Shown piece after piece: positions 15,988 through 25,393 of a stretch of 43,576 nt of DNA. Location of the stretch: assembly GCA_003141415.1 (NCBI GenBank), contig PLLX01000076.1:1-43576 (forward strand), in the 5' to 3' direction. The notes beneath the pieces are model-generated. The model had not been told where the DNA came from, ran no database searches, and saw only the letters and a program-made list of their open reading frames with translations. The position numbers were made by a program, and so were the translations under genes. The DNA comes from Bacteroidales bacterium. Its GTDB lineage: Bacteria > Bacteroidota > Bacteroidia > Bacteroidales > VadinHA17. Within the stretch, counting starts at the first letter, position 1. Every line of letters begins with the position of its first letter.

Positions 15988-18816
15988 TTATTTTGCCTTT
16001 GGACTGCTTACTCTGTCTACAAGGTAAGCAATCGATTTATAAGATATACCTGTATTCAGACTTAGACCGATCTCACAGGTCCGGCTCGTTGAATATCCAT
16101 TTTTTACAATCTCAGGCACTTGACATTTTACATTGGACAAACCGTGTCTATTCAATTCAGGATAGGTAAAACCACGGTCTCCGGCAAATCCGCAACAATT
16201 TGTTTCTGGTACTATTACCTCTCTGGCGCAAATCCTGGCCAGGTCAGCCAGTTTTCCATCCATCTCCATCTTTTTCATACTGCAGACAGGGAATATAGTA
16301 ATGACTTCATCCACAGGTGTTATAATCAGGTAGGGCAGGAGGTATTCTGTGATAAATTCCACGGGTTCGTAAAGTTTAAGATTTGACTTAAAGTTTTCTT
16401 TCATTGTATACAAACACGGACTCATATCGCAAAGTACAGGATAATTTCCATTTTCACTTGCTTTCAGAAGAGCTGCTTCCAACCCGGCAGATTTTTTTTC
16501 TCCTGATTCCGTATAACCCTTACTTAAGAATGCCATACCGCAACACAAATTATTCAGGTTTTCAGGGTAAATAACATCATATCCTGCTTTTTGCAATAAT
16601 TGAATCATTTTTTCTGAAAGCTGCATCTCTTCTTTGTGATCTATCGAAACACCCATTGACCGGTTTATGCATGATGGAAAATATACAACCTTACGAAGAT
16701 TGACTGAATTCACCTCATTATGTGCCTTAATAGCTCTCGCTCCCTTAGGCATAGATGGGTTCCATGCAGGAATCCTGTTCCCGGATATTCTTCGTAAACT
16801 ATCTGAAACACTTTGCATAACATTGGTACCCAGTATCGTATGGAAAAAGCTGACAATTGAAAGTGCTCTTCTTGCTGCAGCAGTTATCAGACTCATATTA
16901 TTGGCTATCCTTATTGCACGGTTATGCCTCCTTTCAACTTTTTCTGATCGAAGGTTTTTAATAAACTTACCTGTGTCTATTTTAACCGGACAACTTATTG
17001 CACATAGTCCATCGGTAGCGCAGGTCTCATTCCCGGAATAATCAAAAGACTTTGCAAGCGATGCAGCAATATGTGGCTCATGTCCGCTTTTTGAAAGCGA
17101 AACTATTTCCCTGTGGATGACAATTCTTTGACGCGGGGTGAGTGTCAGTCCGGCTGAAACACATGAGGATTCGCAAAAGCCGCATTCAGTGCATTTATCA
17201 ATGATCTCACTGGCAGCCGGAAGAGGCTTCAGGTTCTTCAGGTGAACCTCTTTATCGGAATTCAGAATCACACCCGGATTAAGAATATTCGAAGGATCAA
17301 ATATATGTTTGATTTTCTTCATTAATTTGTAAGCATCCTTTCCCCACTCCATTTCAACAAAGGGTGCCATATTACGTCCGGTTCCATGTTCAGCCTTCAG
17401 TGATCCGTCATATTTATTAATTACCAGCTCTGAGACTTCTGTCATAAGCTTAGCATAACGATCAATCTCTTCCTGTATATTAAAATCCTGTGTGAAAACA
17501 AAATGCAGGTTTCCTTCAAGTGCATGTCCAAAGATCACCGCTTCATCATATCTGAATTTTTTTAAGAGATTTTGAAGGTCAAGTGTAGCTTCTGCTAGTG
17601 ATGCGACCGGAAAAGCAACATCTTCGATAATGACAGTTGTACCGGTTTTTCGCATTGCACCTACTGAGGGAAATAGTCCTTTCCGGATTTTCCACAAGAG
17701 CTCATATTCTGAAGAAATATCGGTAAATGTAACAGCTCTATCTACAGGAATGCTTTTTATGGAATTCTTAATTATTTCAATATTTATATTTATTTCAACT
17801 TTATTTGCACCTACAGTTTCTACCAGTAATGCACATACATTACCCTGAAGCAATTTCAGGAAGTCAGGAATCCCCTTTTCGTTTTCAACCGAGCGCAATC
17901 CGGCCCTGTCAATCAATTCGACTGCGGAAACGGGTGCAGCTTTAAGAAATGATACAGCTTTGCATGCTTTTCCAATATCAGGGAAAATCATGAGTGAGCT
18001 TGCCTTATAAGGATATTCAGTGACTGTTTTGAAACTGATCTCGGCAATAAATCCCAATGTACCTTCCGATCCGATCATAAGGTGTTCAATTATATCGAAA
18101 GGATCGGTGAAATCGATAAGAGCATTAAGGCTGTAACCTGTAGTGTTCTTCATTTTGTACTTATTCCTGATCTTTTCGGCAAGAGATGTATTTTCAACAG
18201 CAGATTTTGCAAGGGTTTCAATATCCGAAAGAAGTTTTGAATGTGATTCCCTGAAGGACTCCTTCCCTGACTTATCTCTTGTATCAAGGATGGTTCCATC
18301 AGCCAGAATAATCTTCATTCCTGCAACAGTTTTATATGAATTCTCTGCTGTACCACAACACATTCCACTTGCATTATTTGCGGCAATTCCTCCAATCATT
18401 GCTGCATTTATCGATGCCGGATCGGGACCAATCTTCCGACCAAATGGAGCAAGAAGTGAATTGACTTGTCCGCCGGTTAATCCTGGTTGGAGGCTTATTT
18501 CAGAACCATTTTCATTAATATGGAATTTTTTCCAGTGACTCCCTGCTATCATTAACACAGAATCGGTTATTGCCTGTCCTGACAGACTCGTTCCGGCAGA
18601 ACGGAATGTTACCGGAATAGAGAGTTCAGAGCTCTCTTTCAATATCAGGGAAACTTCATTTTCATCCAAGGCCCTGATCACAAGCTTCGGGATCAGTCTG
18701 TAAAAACTTGCATCGGTTCCGTATGCCAGGGTATATAAAGGGTCGTGAAAAATCCTTTTCTTATCGATTGATTCAATAAGCCGTTCGAACAGGATTTTGT
18801 ATTTTCCGGTAAGCAT
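15988..18816 (-). CDS. FAD-linked oxidase / Fe-S fusion dehydrogenase (GlcD-GlcF type)
   Basis: A 942-residue fusion. The N-terminal half is a PCMH-type FAD domain (VTFRSAGTSLSGQA, IGGIAANNASGMCCG) with an FAD-oxidase C domain (KAEHGTGRNMAPFVE). The second half carries ferredoxin-like cysteine motifs CTECGFCESSC and CATDGLCAISCPV and two CCG motifs (NNLCCGM, NCCGFAG) that bind Fe-S clusters or couple to quinones. This arrangement occurs in D-lactate, glycolate and 2-hydroxyglutarate dehydrogenases; the substrate is not decidable here. The ATG at 18816 is preferred over the one at 18843 because a -7 box at 18851-18858 would put the transcript start near 18844. Confidence 0.9.
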   Translation of the reverse strand: MLTGKYKILFERLIESIDKKRIFHDPLYTLAYGTDASFYRLIPKLVIRALDENEVSLILKESSELSIPVTFRSAGTSLSGQAITDSVLMIAGSHWKKFHINENGSEISLQPGLTGGQVNSLLAPFGRKIGPDPASINAAMIGGIAANNASGMCCGTAENSYKTVAGMKIILADGTILDTRDKSGKESFRESHSKLLSDIETLAKSAVENTSLAEKIRNKYKMKNTTGYSLNALIDFTDPFDIIEHLMIGSEGTLGFIAEISFKTVTEYPYKASSLMIFPDIGKACKAVSFLKAAPVSAVELIDRAGLRSVENEKGIPDFLKLLQGNVCALLVETVGANKVEININIEIIKNSIKSIPVDRAVTFTDISSEYELLWKIRKGLFPSVGAMRKTGTTVIIEDVAFPVASLAEATLDLQNLLKKFRYDEAVIFGHALEGNLHFVFTQDFNIQEEIDRYAKLMTEVSELVINKYDGSLKAEHGTGRNMAPFVEMEWGKDAYKLMKKIKHIFDPSNILNPGVILNSDKEVHLKNLKPLPAASEIIDKCTECGFCESSCVSAGLTLTPRQRIVIHREIVSLSKSGHEPHIAASLAKSFDYSGNETCATDGLCAISCPVKIDTGKFIKNLRSEKVERRHNRAIRIANNMSLITAAARRALSIVSFFHTILGTNVMQSVSDSLRRISGNRIPAWNPSMPKGARAIKAHNEVNSVNLRKVVYFPSCINRSMGVSIDHKEEMQLSEKMIQLLQKAGYDVIYPENLNNLCCGMAFLSKGYTESGEKKSAGLEAALLKASENGNYPVLCDMSPCLYTMKENFKSNLKLYEPVEFITEYLLPYLIITPVDEVITIFPVCSMKKMEMDGKLADLARICAREVIVPETNCCGFAGDRGFTYPELNRHGLSNVKCQVPEIVKNGYSTSRTCEIGLSLNTGISYKSIAYLVDRVSSPKAK

Positions 18817-18850
18817 AGTGTAAAGCAAAAAAATAAGCCACAAAGGGACT

Positions 18851-18858
18851 CAAAGGTA
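18851..18858 (-). promoter_or_regulatory. Possible -7 box for the FAD/Fe-S dehydrogenase
   Basis: On the minus strand this reads TACCTTTG, a TAnnTTTG match about 35 bases before the chosen ATG at 18816. The -33 position is weak. Confidence 0.35.
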
Positions 18859-18920
18859 TAATCAAATAACCATTTCAGTATTAAAATAGTTTTTTTGATC
18901 AAATCCCCTTTAATTTAAGT

Positions 18921-19006
18921 TGTCCGGGCTGTCGACTTCGTCTGACTAAGGCGACTACATCGGCCGAAATCCGACTGAGTCAGACGAAGCCGACATTAGC
19001 CGGACA
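18921..19006. repeat. 86-base imperfect inverted repeat / hairpin
   Basis: TGTCCGG (18921-18927) pairs with CCGGACA (19000-19006). Inside it the 17-base arm 18931-18947 (GTCGACTTCGTCTGACT) pairs with 18978-18994 (AGTCAGACGAAGCCGAC) at 16 of 17 positions. The loop is about 30 bases. No U-tract follows and no gene reads into it, so a terminator role is unlikely. It may be a transposon end, a recombination site or a folded RNA. Confidence 0.8.
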
Positions 19007-19021
19007 TTCGAATTATTTTAC

Positions 19022-19066
19022 TCTCGAGTGCTACATCACTGGGACTTTGAACAGCTTGCATAAAAC
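19022..19066 (+). repeat. Left copy of spaced island-flanking repeat
   Basis: TCTCGAGT, then 21 unrelated bases, then ACAGCTTGCATA-A-AAC. The same two blocks with exactly the same 21-base spacing occur in the same orientation at 27026-27070 on the other side of the six-gene operon. Confidence 0.7.
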
Positions 19067-19120
19067 GGCCCGGTGGTAGGATTAGTTGCCGTCCGTGTCA
19101 GCCGATGGCGTGGTTTTTGC

Positions 19121-19313
19121 AAAGTCCCGGTAGATGGCCGCATGTTTTCTCGTCACGGCGAAATTGTTCAGTCCCTCAGTATGGGTACATATGGCCCCCA
19201 AAAGAGTAATTTGTTAAAAGATTAAAATTCAACGCTTTAAAAAAGTAGTTACTTAAGAGATGGCGTAGTCCCGGTAGACGACCGCGAGTTGTCCCGTCAC
19301 GGTAAAATTGTCT
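19121..19313 (+). repeat. Two direct copies of an AGTCCCGGTAGATG-like repeat
   Basis: The copy at about 19123-19167 and the copy at about 19267-19312 share AGTCCCGGTAGA-, -CCGC-, -GTT-TC- and -CGTCACGG-, then AAATTGT, with only scattered mismatches over about 45 bases. GATGGCGT precedes both, with an 11-base insertion in the first. A shorter match lies at 26953-26970 beyond the operon. Confidence 0.7.
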
Positions 19314-19748
19314 TGGTGGAGATGCAAAAACCATGACAGCAAGCGCGTTGGCCGGCAGCCCTATTGACTTTGTCTCGGCAACAGGATTAGTCATGGTACA
19401 CAAAATTTTATAAGTTATGAGGTGGCTTCTCGCATAGACTTTAGGGGCTGATTGAGTAGTTGTCCGGGCTGCTGAAGGCAATTATCCATAGCACCATCCG
19501 TGTTATAGGATGGCTTTTATTCCTATCTCAGTACCAGTAATTTGTCTCGTTATAATTCTTTTGTTTATTGTCAAGGCTGATCAAGATTAATGTCATGTTG
19601 CAGGATTAATTTTTAGTCAAGGGAGTGGGGAAAATTTTAAAATTCTATCCTTTCTGGTTTGCAAGCTCTTTGACAAAGCTTTGGTTTTAGTGAAGGCAAG
19701 TGCGGCTTTGGCAATGTGCTTGCAAATAACAATCATTTGAGCCTATAT

Positions 19749-19788
19749 TGAGCCAACTATGAGCCAATTGAGCCAACTATGAGCCAAC
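19749..19788 (+). repeat. 20-base tandem repeat (2 copies)
   Basis: Two adjacent 20-base units built on TGAGCCAACTA-TGAGCCAAT differ at one position (19 of 20 identical). Each unit itself contains two TGAGCCAA blocks. The array ends 22 bases from the stop codon of the AlbA_2 ATPase gene. Confidence 0.85.
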
Positions 19789-19810
19789 TGTATAGAACAG
19801 GAATAGTTAA

Positions 19811-21169
19811 TCATATCAAATCACCATCAATAACATCAGCATAATAAGTTCTAAATAATTCGTAAACAGCACTAGATCCTTTTGTCCCTTTATTATGCAA
19901 CAACTTCTTTTCTTCTAATTCTGACAGATCACGTGATGCTGTGGCTTTTGAAACATTATTTAATTTCTGATAATCACGATTTGAAATTTGTCTCTTTTCT
20001 TTAACATATAAAACCGCTTTGACTTGCCTATCGTTAAGATTAAGTGATTTAAGATATTGCTCATAGAAAATGTCTTTTCGGAACTCCACAAAAAAACCAG
20101 ACATATCATAATAAAAGGATGGTAATGGATTACCTGACATTTCACATTCCTTAATCATTTTCAATGTTCCTCGTCCCCACGATTCTATGTAGCCGCTTCT
20201 GAAAAGGGAATTGGCAATATCCGGATTATAGGGTTTTGATGGATGTTTGGTTAAAAGACTTTCAATTGTCCAATTCTCTGGTAATTGACCTTCATTCCAA
20301 AAAATGATTTTGTCGTTGTAAACACTAATCTGGATGGGAACACCTCCTGAATAGTCTTTGTGAGCAATAGCATTTAACAGGGCTTCACGAACCGCATCTT
20401 TCGGATATTCATATTTTTCGACTCTATTGATACCCTCGTAACTTATTTCGGCTTTGATGTACTTGGTAAAAAGTAAATCCATTGCCTTTTCAATCTGTTC
20501 AAATAGATTACCGTGTATTTCGTCCTGAAATTTCAGGTCATCATCTGTTTCAAAAAAACCAATTTTGATGTATGCTCCGGTTATAAAATTTTCAGGCTTA
20601 GGATGAAATAGTAAAATAGCGGCCCGTTTTAGAAAAGTATTTTCTTTTAATTGAAGGTTTTCAATCAGAAGTTCGTTAGAGTCAGTTAAAACATCTTCTT
20701 CTATACGTTGACTTTTAAGAGCTCTTTTGCGAAAAAAGTCAAAAGTCTCTTGCTTTAATTCTGCTACAGAAATATTTGGTACTGGAACCCCGTCCCATCT
20801 TTTACCTTTTCTTTGCAAAAGGAATTTGTCTAATGCTGCTCCTTTTAATTCCTGCTTGGTAGTTCCGCTCCGGTAATGGTACTGACCTTTGTAATTGACC
20901 GGATAAGGATACTGTTCTACAATTATTTCAATAAAATCACCTTTGGCTGTAGGGTGCAAATTAACATCAACCAATATTCCTAATGTATCCCTCACCTTAT
21001 TGGGAACATCTTCTAATAATCTTTTAGCATTTTCTAAAGGAATAATTTCTCCTGCATCATTCTTCCCAATGAAAAGCCTTCCTCCATTGGCATTTGCAAA
21101 ACCACAAATCCATTTAAGGTATTCATCTTTCCAGGTTTCCTTAAATTCTATGCTTTGATTTTCAGACAT
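19811..21169 (-). CDS. AlbA_2 / Schlafen-like ATP-binding protein with winged helix
   Basis: A 452-residue protein of the AlbA_2 (Slfn) plus HATPase_c_4 architecture. The N-terminus (SIEFKETW...ICGFANANGGRLFIGKNDAG) is the AlbA_2 signature, residues 6-40. The GHKL-like ATP-binding region contains REALLNAIAHKDYS at 261-274, WNEGQLP at 291-297 and YIESWGRGTLKM at 327-338. A C-terminal winged-helix DNA-binding segment lies near 380-435. Such proteins are annotated as transcriptional regulators or are found in defence islands. It is the last gene of the six-gene operon, starting 4 bases after the helicase stop. It could be the operon's regulator or a nucleic-acid-sensing effector. Confidence 0.88.
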   Translation of the reverse strand: MSENQSIEFKETWKDEYLKWICGFANANGGRLFIGKNDAGEIIPLENAKRLLEDVPNKVRDTLGILVDVNLHPTAKGDFIEIIVEQYPYPVNYKGQYHYRSGTTKQELKGAALDKFLLQRKGKRWDGVPVPNISVAELKQETFDFFRKRALKSQRIEEDVLTDSNELLIENLQLKENTFLKRAAILLFHPKPENFITGAYIKIGFFETDDDLKFQDEIHGNLFEQIEKAMDLLFTKYIKAEISYEGINRVEKYEYPKDAVREALLNAIAHKDYSGGVPIQISVYNDKIIFWNEGQLPENWTIESLLTKHPSKPYNPDIANSLFRSGYIESWGRGTLKMIKECEMSGNPLPSFYYDMSGFFVEFRKDIFYEQYLKSLNLNDRQVKAVLYVKEKRQISNRDYQKLNNVSKATASRDLSELEEKKLLHNKGTKGSSAVYELFRTYYADVIDGDLI

Positions 21170-21173
21170 ATGG

Positions 21174-23312
21174 CTATTTTAATAGTTTATTATAATACCG
21201 GTTTCGCTGTTTGAACATTTTGTCAAAATAATCAATTTTTGAATCCCTGTAATCGAAAATTACAGGTGGTTTTCCCGAACGTTGGATTCGGCCAATATAT
21301 TGAATCAATTTCCCTTCAAAGGCAAATGGGTAAACGATAAAAAGGCATTCTAAACTATCAAGATCAATACCTTCTCCGAAGTATTGTCCTGTTGAAATTG
21401 CAATTTTGTAATGACCTTGTTTTAATTGTTCCAATTTACTCTTCCGGCTTTTTTCGGAATCATCCCCATAAATGGAGATCGTCTCATATTTGTCTTTAAG
21501 GTAAAGGTTCAATATCTCTACATGGGCTTTTCGCTCAGTGAGAACTAAAACTGATTTAAAACGGCCAATATTATTTTCCAGGTCTTTAATTATAAGAGAA
21601 TTACGCTGAGTATCATGAATCAAAATCCGTGAAATTGTTTCGTATTTATCGATTTTGTAATCAAATGGAGCATAAAGGTCTGTTACCCTGATATTAATCT
21701 CAACTTTAGTTTGGTTTTTTTTAATCTGATTTATCTGATTAGCATTGTATAAAATATTCCCGATATAAACATATATAAGTTTTTCGTCATTATTCTTGCG
21801 TTTTGGAGTAGCTGTCAAACCATACAAATAGAATGAATTGAAGTTAACAATTGCCTCCCTGAATGATTTTGCTGGTATATGATGACATTCATCAATTATA
21901 ATAGTTCCAAAACAATCAGATATTTTATCGATTTCATCGTTCCGGGCAAGAGATTGAATCATCGCAACAGTTATCTTTTTGCCAACTTTAAACTTCTGAT
22001 TGCCAATCTGGCCAATCTCTTTTTTGGAGATTTTAAGGAAACTCTGTATCCGGTCAATCCATTGATCAAACAATTGTTTCCGATGAACAATGATTAAGGC
22101 TGGTTGTTGTTTTTGCGAAATAATTTCAAGGCCGATGATAGTTTTACCTGAACCGGGAGGAGAAACAATTACTCCAAAATCTTTGTCTAAAGTCTTTTCG
22201 ATAGCTAATTCCTGATGTGGCAGCAATTCAATTTCCGAATCAAAATCTATGAAATCAAGCTTCTTACGATTATCAATAATCTTGAACGAAAGGTTTTCAT
22301 GCTTGCAGAAACTGACAAGTGTAGCAACAAAACCTCTGGGGATAATTACCCCATCTGAAGTTTCTTCAATTAACCTGAAATATTTTTCAAGGTTATAAGT
22401 TGCTCTACCCATGTTTTTTTTAACCAGATAATCTAAATTAAGAAAGTTCAGATTATCACGGAGAAATTCGATAAGTTTTTTGTTTAGCTGCAAACGTTTA
22501 AGGTAAATCAGTCTGTCAATTTGTATTTCAACTTCATTATGAAAATCTGAGGAAAAATTTGATTTCATGAACTCCTGTGGTTTCTGGTCAAAGAAGTTTT
22601 CATACAGAATCAGAAAATTTGCTTTTGATAGTCTTCGAAAGCTTCTTATCGCTTCAAATTGATCAACAAATGCTTCAGAAGTATCTGGATTTAAGAATGT
22701 GGAATTGTTTTTCTGAAGAGCTTTCCCGTTTAAAGGTAATGCAATCAGGTTCCCAAGTCCCTTGCCTGTATGGAAATCCTGATTGGGAAATAACCTGTCA
22801 AAACTTGGTTCTTTCTCGAAGGGTGAAATAATTGAAGCCTCTCTTAATAGTTCAAACAATAATTTCCTGGTTTGCTCTGCCGGAAGGATTTCTTCGAAGA
22901 AAACCCATAGATGTCCACCATTACCAGAACGGGAACGTTCAATATATGAAGGTATATCGTATTTAATACAAGTTGAATATAACTTAAAAATAGATTCTTT
23001 CCAATTTTCATCGTCAAAATCGGCCGCAATAAAATGTGAGGTATTATCTTCTAAAAGCGGATAAATTCCAACTGTCTCGCTTCCCTCAAAATGTCGAAGA
23101 ATTACTTCATTGGTAAAAGGAAGGTATTCTTTCTTAGAATAATCCTTAAATGTTCCTCCTTTAGCTATGTGCTCCTTGTAATCACTCCAATCAACCTTGT
23201 AAGCAGGCATATAACCACTTTTGCCGTCTTTTTCCCAATAAGTAGCAAATACATACTGCCTGCCATAGAAAAGGGACTTGAAAAAGTTTATATTGTCTGA
23301 TTCGAAATTCAT
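21174..23312 (-). CDS. TOTE-type archaeo-eukaryotic primase fused to SF2 helicase
   Basis: The 712-residue protein starts with a primase domain of the TOTE conflict-system type: metal-binding DFD at 98-100 within HFIAADFDDENW, the SRSGNGGHLWVFF strand at 127-139, FDRLFPNQD near 171-179 and GLGNLIALPL at 185-194. A linker leads to an SF2 helicase with Walker A PPGSGKT at 385-391, DECHH at 474-478, LTATPKR at 499-505 and QYIGRIQRSG at 671-680. The frame ends soon after motif VI, so no C-terminal nuclease or other effector domain is present. The start overlaps the methyltransferase stop (ATGA), implying translational coupling. A defensive role is inferred from family and neighbours. Confidence 0.87.
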   Translation of the reverse strand: MNFESDNINFFKSLFYGRQYVFATYWEKDGKSGYMPAYKVDWSDYKEHIAKGGTFKDYSKKEYLPFTNEVILRHFEGSETVGIYPLLEDNTSHFIAADFDDENWKESIFKLYSTCIKYDIPSYIERSRSGNGGHLWVFFEEILPAEQTRKLLFELLREASIISPFEKEPSFDRLFPNQDFHTGKGLGNLIALPLNGKALQKNNSTFLNPDTSEAFVDQFEAIRSFRRLSKANFLILYENFFDQKPQEFMKSNFSSDFHNEVEIQIDRLIYLKRLQLNKKLIEFLRDNLNFLNLDYLVKKNMGRATYNLEKYFRLIEETSDGVIIPRGFVATLVSFCKHENLSFKIIDNRKKLDFIDFDSEIELLPHQELAIEKTLDKDFGVIVSPPGSGKTIIGLEIISQKQQPALIIVHRKQLFDQWIDRIQSFLKISKKEIGQIGNQKFKVGKKITVAMIQSLARNDEIDKISDCFGTIIIDECHHIPAKSFREAIVNFNSFYLYGLTATPKRKNNDEKLIYVYIGNILYNANQINQIKKNQTKVEINIRVTDLYAPFDYKIDKYETISRILIHDTQRNSLIIKDLENNIGRFKSVLVLTERKAHVEILNLYLKDKYETISIYGDDSEKSRKSKLEQLKQGHYKIAISTGQYFGEGIDLDSLECLFIVYPFAFEGKLIQYIGRIQRSGKPPVIFDYRDSKIDYFDKMFKQRNRYYNKLLK

Positions 23313-25393
23313 TTCTTTATTTCGGAGCTGTCAATTATTATTTCATCTCCTGAGATGTTTCTGATTTTCATTTTGAATTTGTCAGTTGTCAGTTTGTAAA
23401 CAGCTTTGATCTTCTCTTTCACTCCTGCTTTATCTTCCAGATCAGGATTGCTTGTCCAAACTCCATCTTCGCGAAGCGCTGTGTCGAATTGTACTGCTTC
23501 AATTAACTCAAGTCCACTTTCGCTGATTTGAATTTTCGGTTTACCATTTGGTTTTTCTTCTTCGTTACCATTTCCATTCTCTCCATTTTCATCCAGAGTT
23601 TTTTGTTTTGGTTTTACTTTCTTGTTGTTGAAGTCGTCAATTTTATTTTTAAGATAACTGCTGAAATATTTTTTGATTTCAACAATCCGGAGTTTTCCTT
23701 CATGTTTGATCTCAATAACAGCATTGTCTGGTGTGTAAAGCACATCAGCTTTTTGTGAAAGCAATTCATCTAAAGAAACCAGCTCTGCCTTTATGCCTGA
23801 CTTTTTAGTTTGCCTGATCGTTTTATTCACATAATCCTGATTCACCTCTTGTTGTTTGTATGCGTAAATTATTTTTACGTCAGGGATTTTATTTTCTATT
23901 CCGCTATCCGTTTTAATATCTTCCTGGTTGATTTCTTCAAGTCCTATGACTTCTTCAATAATCACATCGACTAATTCCTTTGTGAGCTTCCTGTCAATAC
24001 CAATGAACTTTACCGGTGTAAATGTTCCCCGTTTGTTTATCATACCTCCGTCCCAAAATTCTCCCAAGCCCAATTCTGCCCTGTCTTTATATCCATCGAG
24101 CAGACTGAAAAGTTTTGCAACAGTTTGAACCGGGTTACGGAACAAACTAACGCCATCGTTGATTTTTAAAGTATCAAACTCTGCTTTTGCCTTTACAAGG
24201 CGATCTCTTGTTGTTTGAATGGCATTGATCCCAATATCGCATGCAATAAATTTCTTTCCTAAATCATTCGCCATTTTTACGGTTACACCGCTTACGCAAA
24301 AGAAATCGGCAATTACAAAATCACCAGTAGAACCACTAGTGTTGATTATTCTTTCAAGCAATTCTTCGCTCTTTTCAGTGGAGTAATCATTGCCGAATGA
24401 ATAGGCAGGTATATCATCCCAGAGAGAATCACATAATGTTTCATCTGATGCTGGAATGAAATATTCCGGTTTAAATGTCTTACTGTGTTTTCTGATAAAA
24501 TCTTTTTTCTCCCCGGTTTCTTGCCAAAAGTCAGTAAGCGTTTTTTTGTCAGAATGATTTTTTAGCCAATCATCATAATTTTTAATAGCAGTTTTTGTTT
24601 TTTCTAATTCCCATCTCAAATGATTATTTGAAGCCGGATAAAAACCAAATAATTCATAGTCCATTCCATTTCTAAATCCTGATGCTTCAAATGAATGCCA
24701 TCTCTCATCTTTTTCCTCTTCCTTGGTCGGTGGTAAGTATTTTATTTCATCATGTATTGCATAAACGAAGATCATATCAGTCGCATTATTCAATGATTTA
24801 ACCAACTCTCTTTCTCTAACATTCTTTTTAATTCTCTTTACAATAATTTCATTCCTAAAATTTTCTTCTCCGAAAACTTCATCCAACAACATTTTTACAT
24901 AATGCCCTATGTGCCAGTCAAGATGCACATAGATGCTCGAATTGATACTCATCACATCTTTGATAGCAAGTAATCTTTCATAAAGCCAGTTCAAATAATC
25001 TTCCTTTTGCCAAATATCACTATACATTATTTCTTCACCTATTTCATTTGCACTATTCTCAAATGCAGCTTTACCGTTGCCTGTTCTCAGATTAATTTTC
25101 TTAGCATAGTTAGCTCCGCTGGCAAACGGAGGGTCAATATAAACTAGATCAACTTTTATATTTTCGCTTTTCAGGTAAGCACAAGCGCTCAGGCAATCAC
25201 CATGAATAAGAAGGTTCTGGAAATCGACATTGAGTTCGGAGTCCATTTTTAATTTCTTTTGTCCACTCTGACGCACCTCTTCCGTTACTTTTGTTTCAAA
25301 TAACTCAATCTTTTCAGGCAATCTTCGACCCTGGAAATTTAAAAGGGCTTGTCCTTTGGCTGGTTCAATTGTATAATTAACTGGTTTCTTCAT
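23309..25393 (-). CDS. DNA methyltransferase, type III Mod-like (beta class)
   Basis: A 694-residue amino-methyltransferase with the catalytic motif DPPF at 87-90 preceding the SAM-binding motif, the beta-class order found in type III Mod and related enzymes. YDI/SDIWQKEDYLNWLYERL, IYVHLDWHIGHYVK and the middle recognition region fit this family. Motif I reads DFFCVSGVT (363-371) where DFF(A/C)GSGTT is expected, so a glycine and a threonine of the SAM loop are both valine. Residues 400-694 form a long extension with a low-complexity Asn/Glu/Lys stretch near 600-620. Its start overlaps the preceding small gene by 17 bases. Probable role: protective modification in the island's system, if still active. 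Confidence 0.87.
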   Translation of the reverse strand: MKKPVNYTIEPAKGQALLNFQGRRLPEKIELFETKVTEEVRQSGQKKLKMDSELNVDFQNLLIHGDCLSACAYLKSENIKVDLVYIDPPFASGANYAKKINLRTGNGKAAFENSANEIGEEIMYSDIWQKEDYLNWLYERLLAIKDVMSINSSIYVHLDWHIGHYVKMLLDEVFGEENFRNEIIVKRIKKNVRERELVKSLNNATDMIFVYAIHDEIKYLPPTKEEEKDERWHSFEASGFRNGMDYELFGFYPASNNHLRWELEKTKTAIKNYDDWLKNHSDKKTLTDFWQETGEKKDFIRKHSKTFKPEYFIPASDETLCDSLWDDIPAYSFGNDYSTEKSEELLERIINTSGSTGDFVIADFFCVSGVTVKMANDLGKKFIACDIGINAIQTTRDRLVKAKAEFDTLKINDGVSLFRNPVQTVAKLFSLLDGYKDRAELGLGEFWDGGMINKRGTFTPVKFIGIDRKLTKELVDVIIEEVIGLEEINQEDIKTDSGIENKIPDVKIIYAYKQQEVNQDYVNKTIRQTKKSGIKAELVSLDELLSQKADVLYTPDNAVIEIKHEGKLRIVEIKKYFSSYLKNKIDDFNNKKVKPKQKTLDENGENGNGNEEEKPNGKPKIQISESGLELIEAVQFDTALREDGVWTSNPDLEDKAGVKEKIKAVYKLTTDKFKMKIRNISGDEIIIDSSEIKK

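Larger units (their letters stand above)
18859..19810. other. Long structured non-coding region, left flank of the island
   Basis: About 950 bases with no credible gene. It is locally richer in G+C than its surroundings and is packed with structure: a long imperfect hairpin (18921-19006), a 14-base direct repeat (18918 and 19458), a spaced repeat shared with the far side of the island (19022-19066), two ~45-base related repeats (19121-19170 and 19268-19313) and a 20-base tandem repeat (19749-19788). A 101-codon minus-strand frame at 19176-19481 runs across these repeats and resembles no protein. The region looks like an accumulation of mobile or recombination-associated sequence. Confidence 0.7.

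Noticed and set aside
18921-19006. Integron attC site
   Set aside because: The hairpin has the right size, but no RYYYAAC / GTTRRRY core sequences were found at its ends, and no integron integrase is in the window.
19176-19481. 101-codon minus-strand frame in the left flank
   Set aside because: It crosses the repeat copies, has no recognisable motif, no promoter or ribosome binding signal, and looks like chance translation of repeat DNA.
19482-19520. Intrinsic terminator (CCATCC/GGATGG with following T's)
   Set aside because: The stem is only 6 bases and no plus-strand gene reads into it; on the minus strand, where the operon comes from, no T-run follows.
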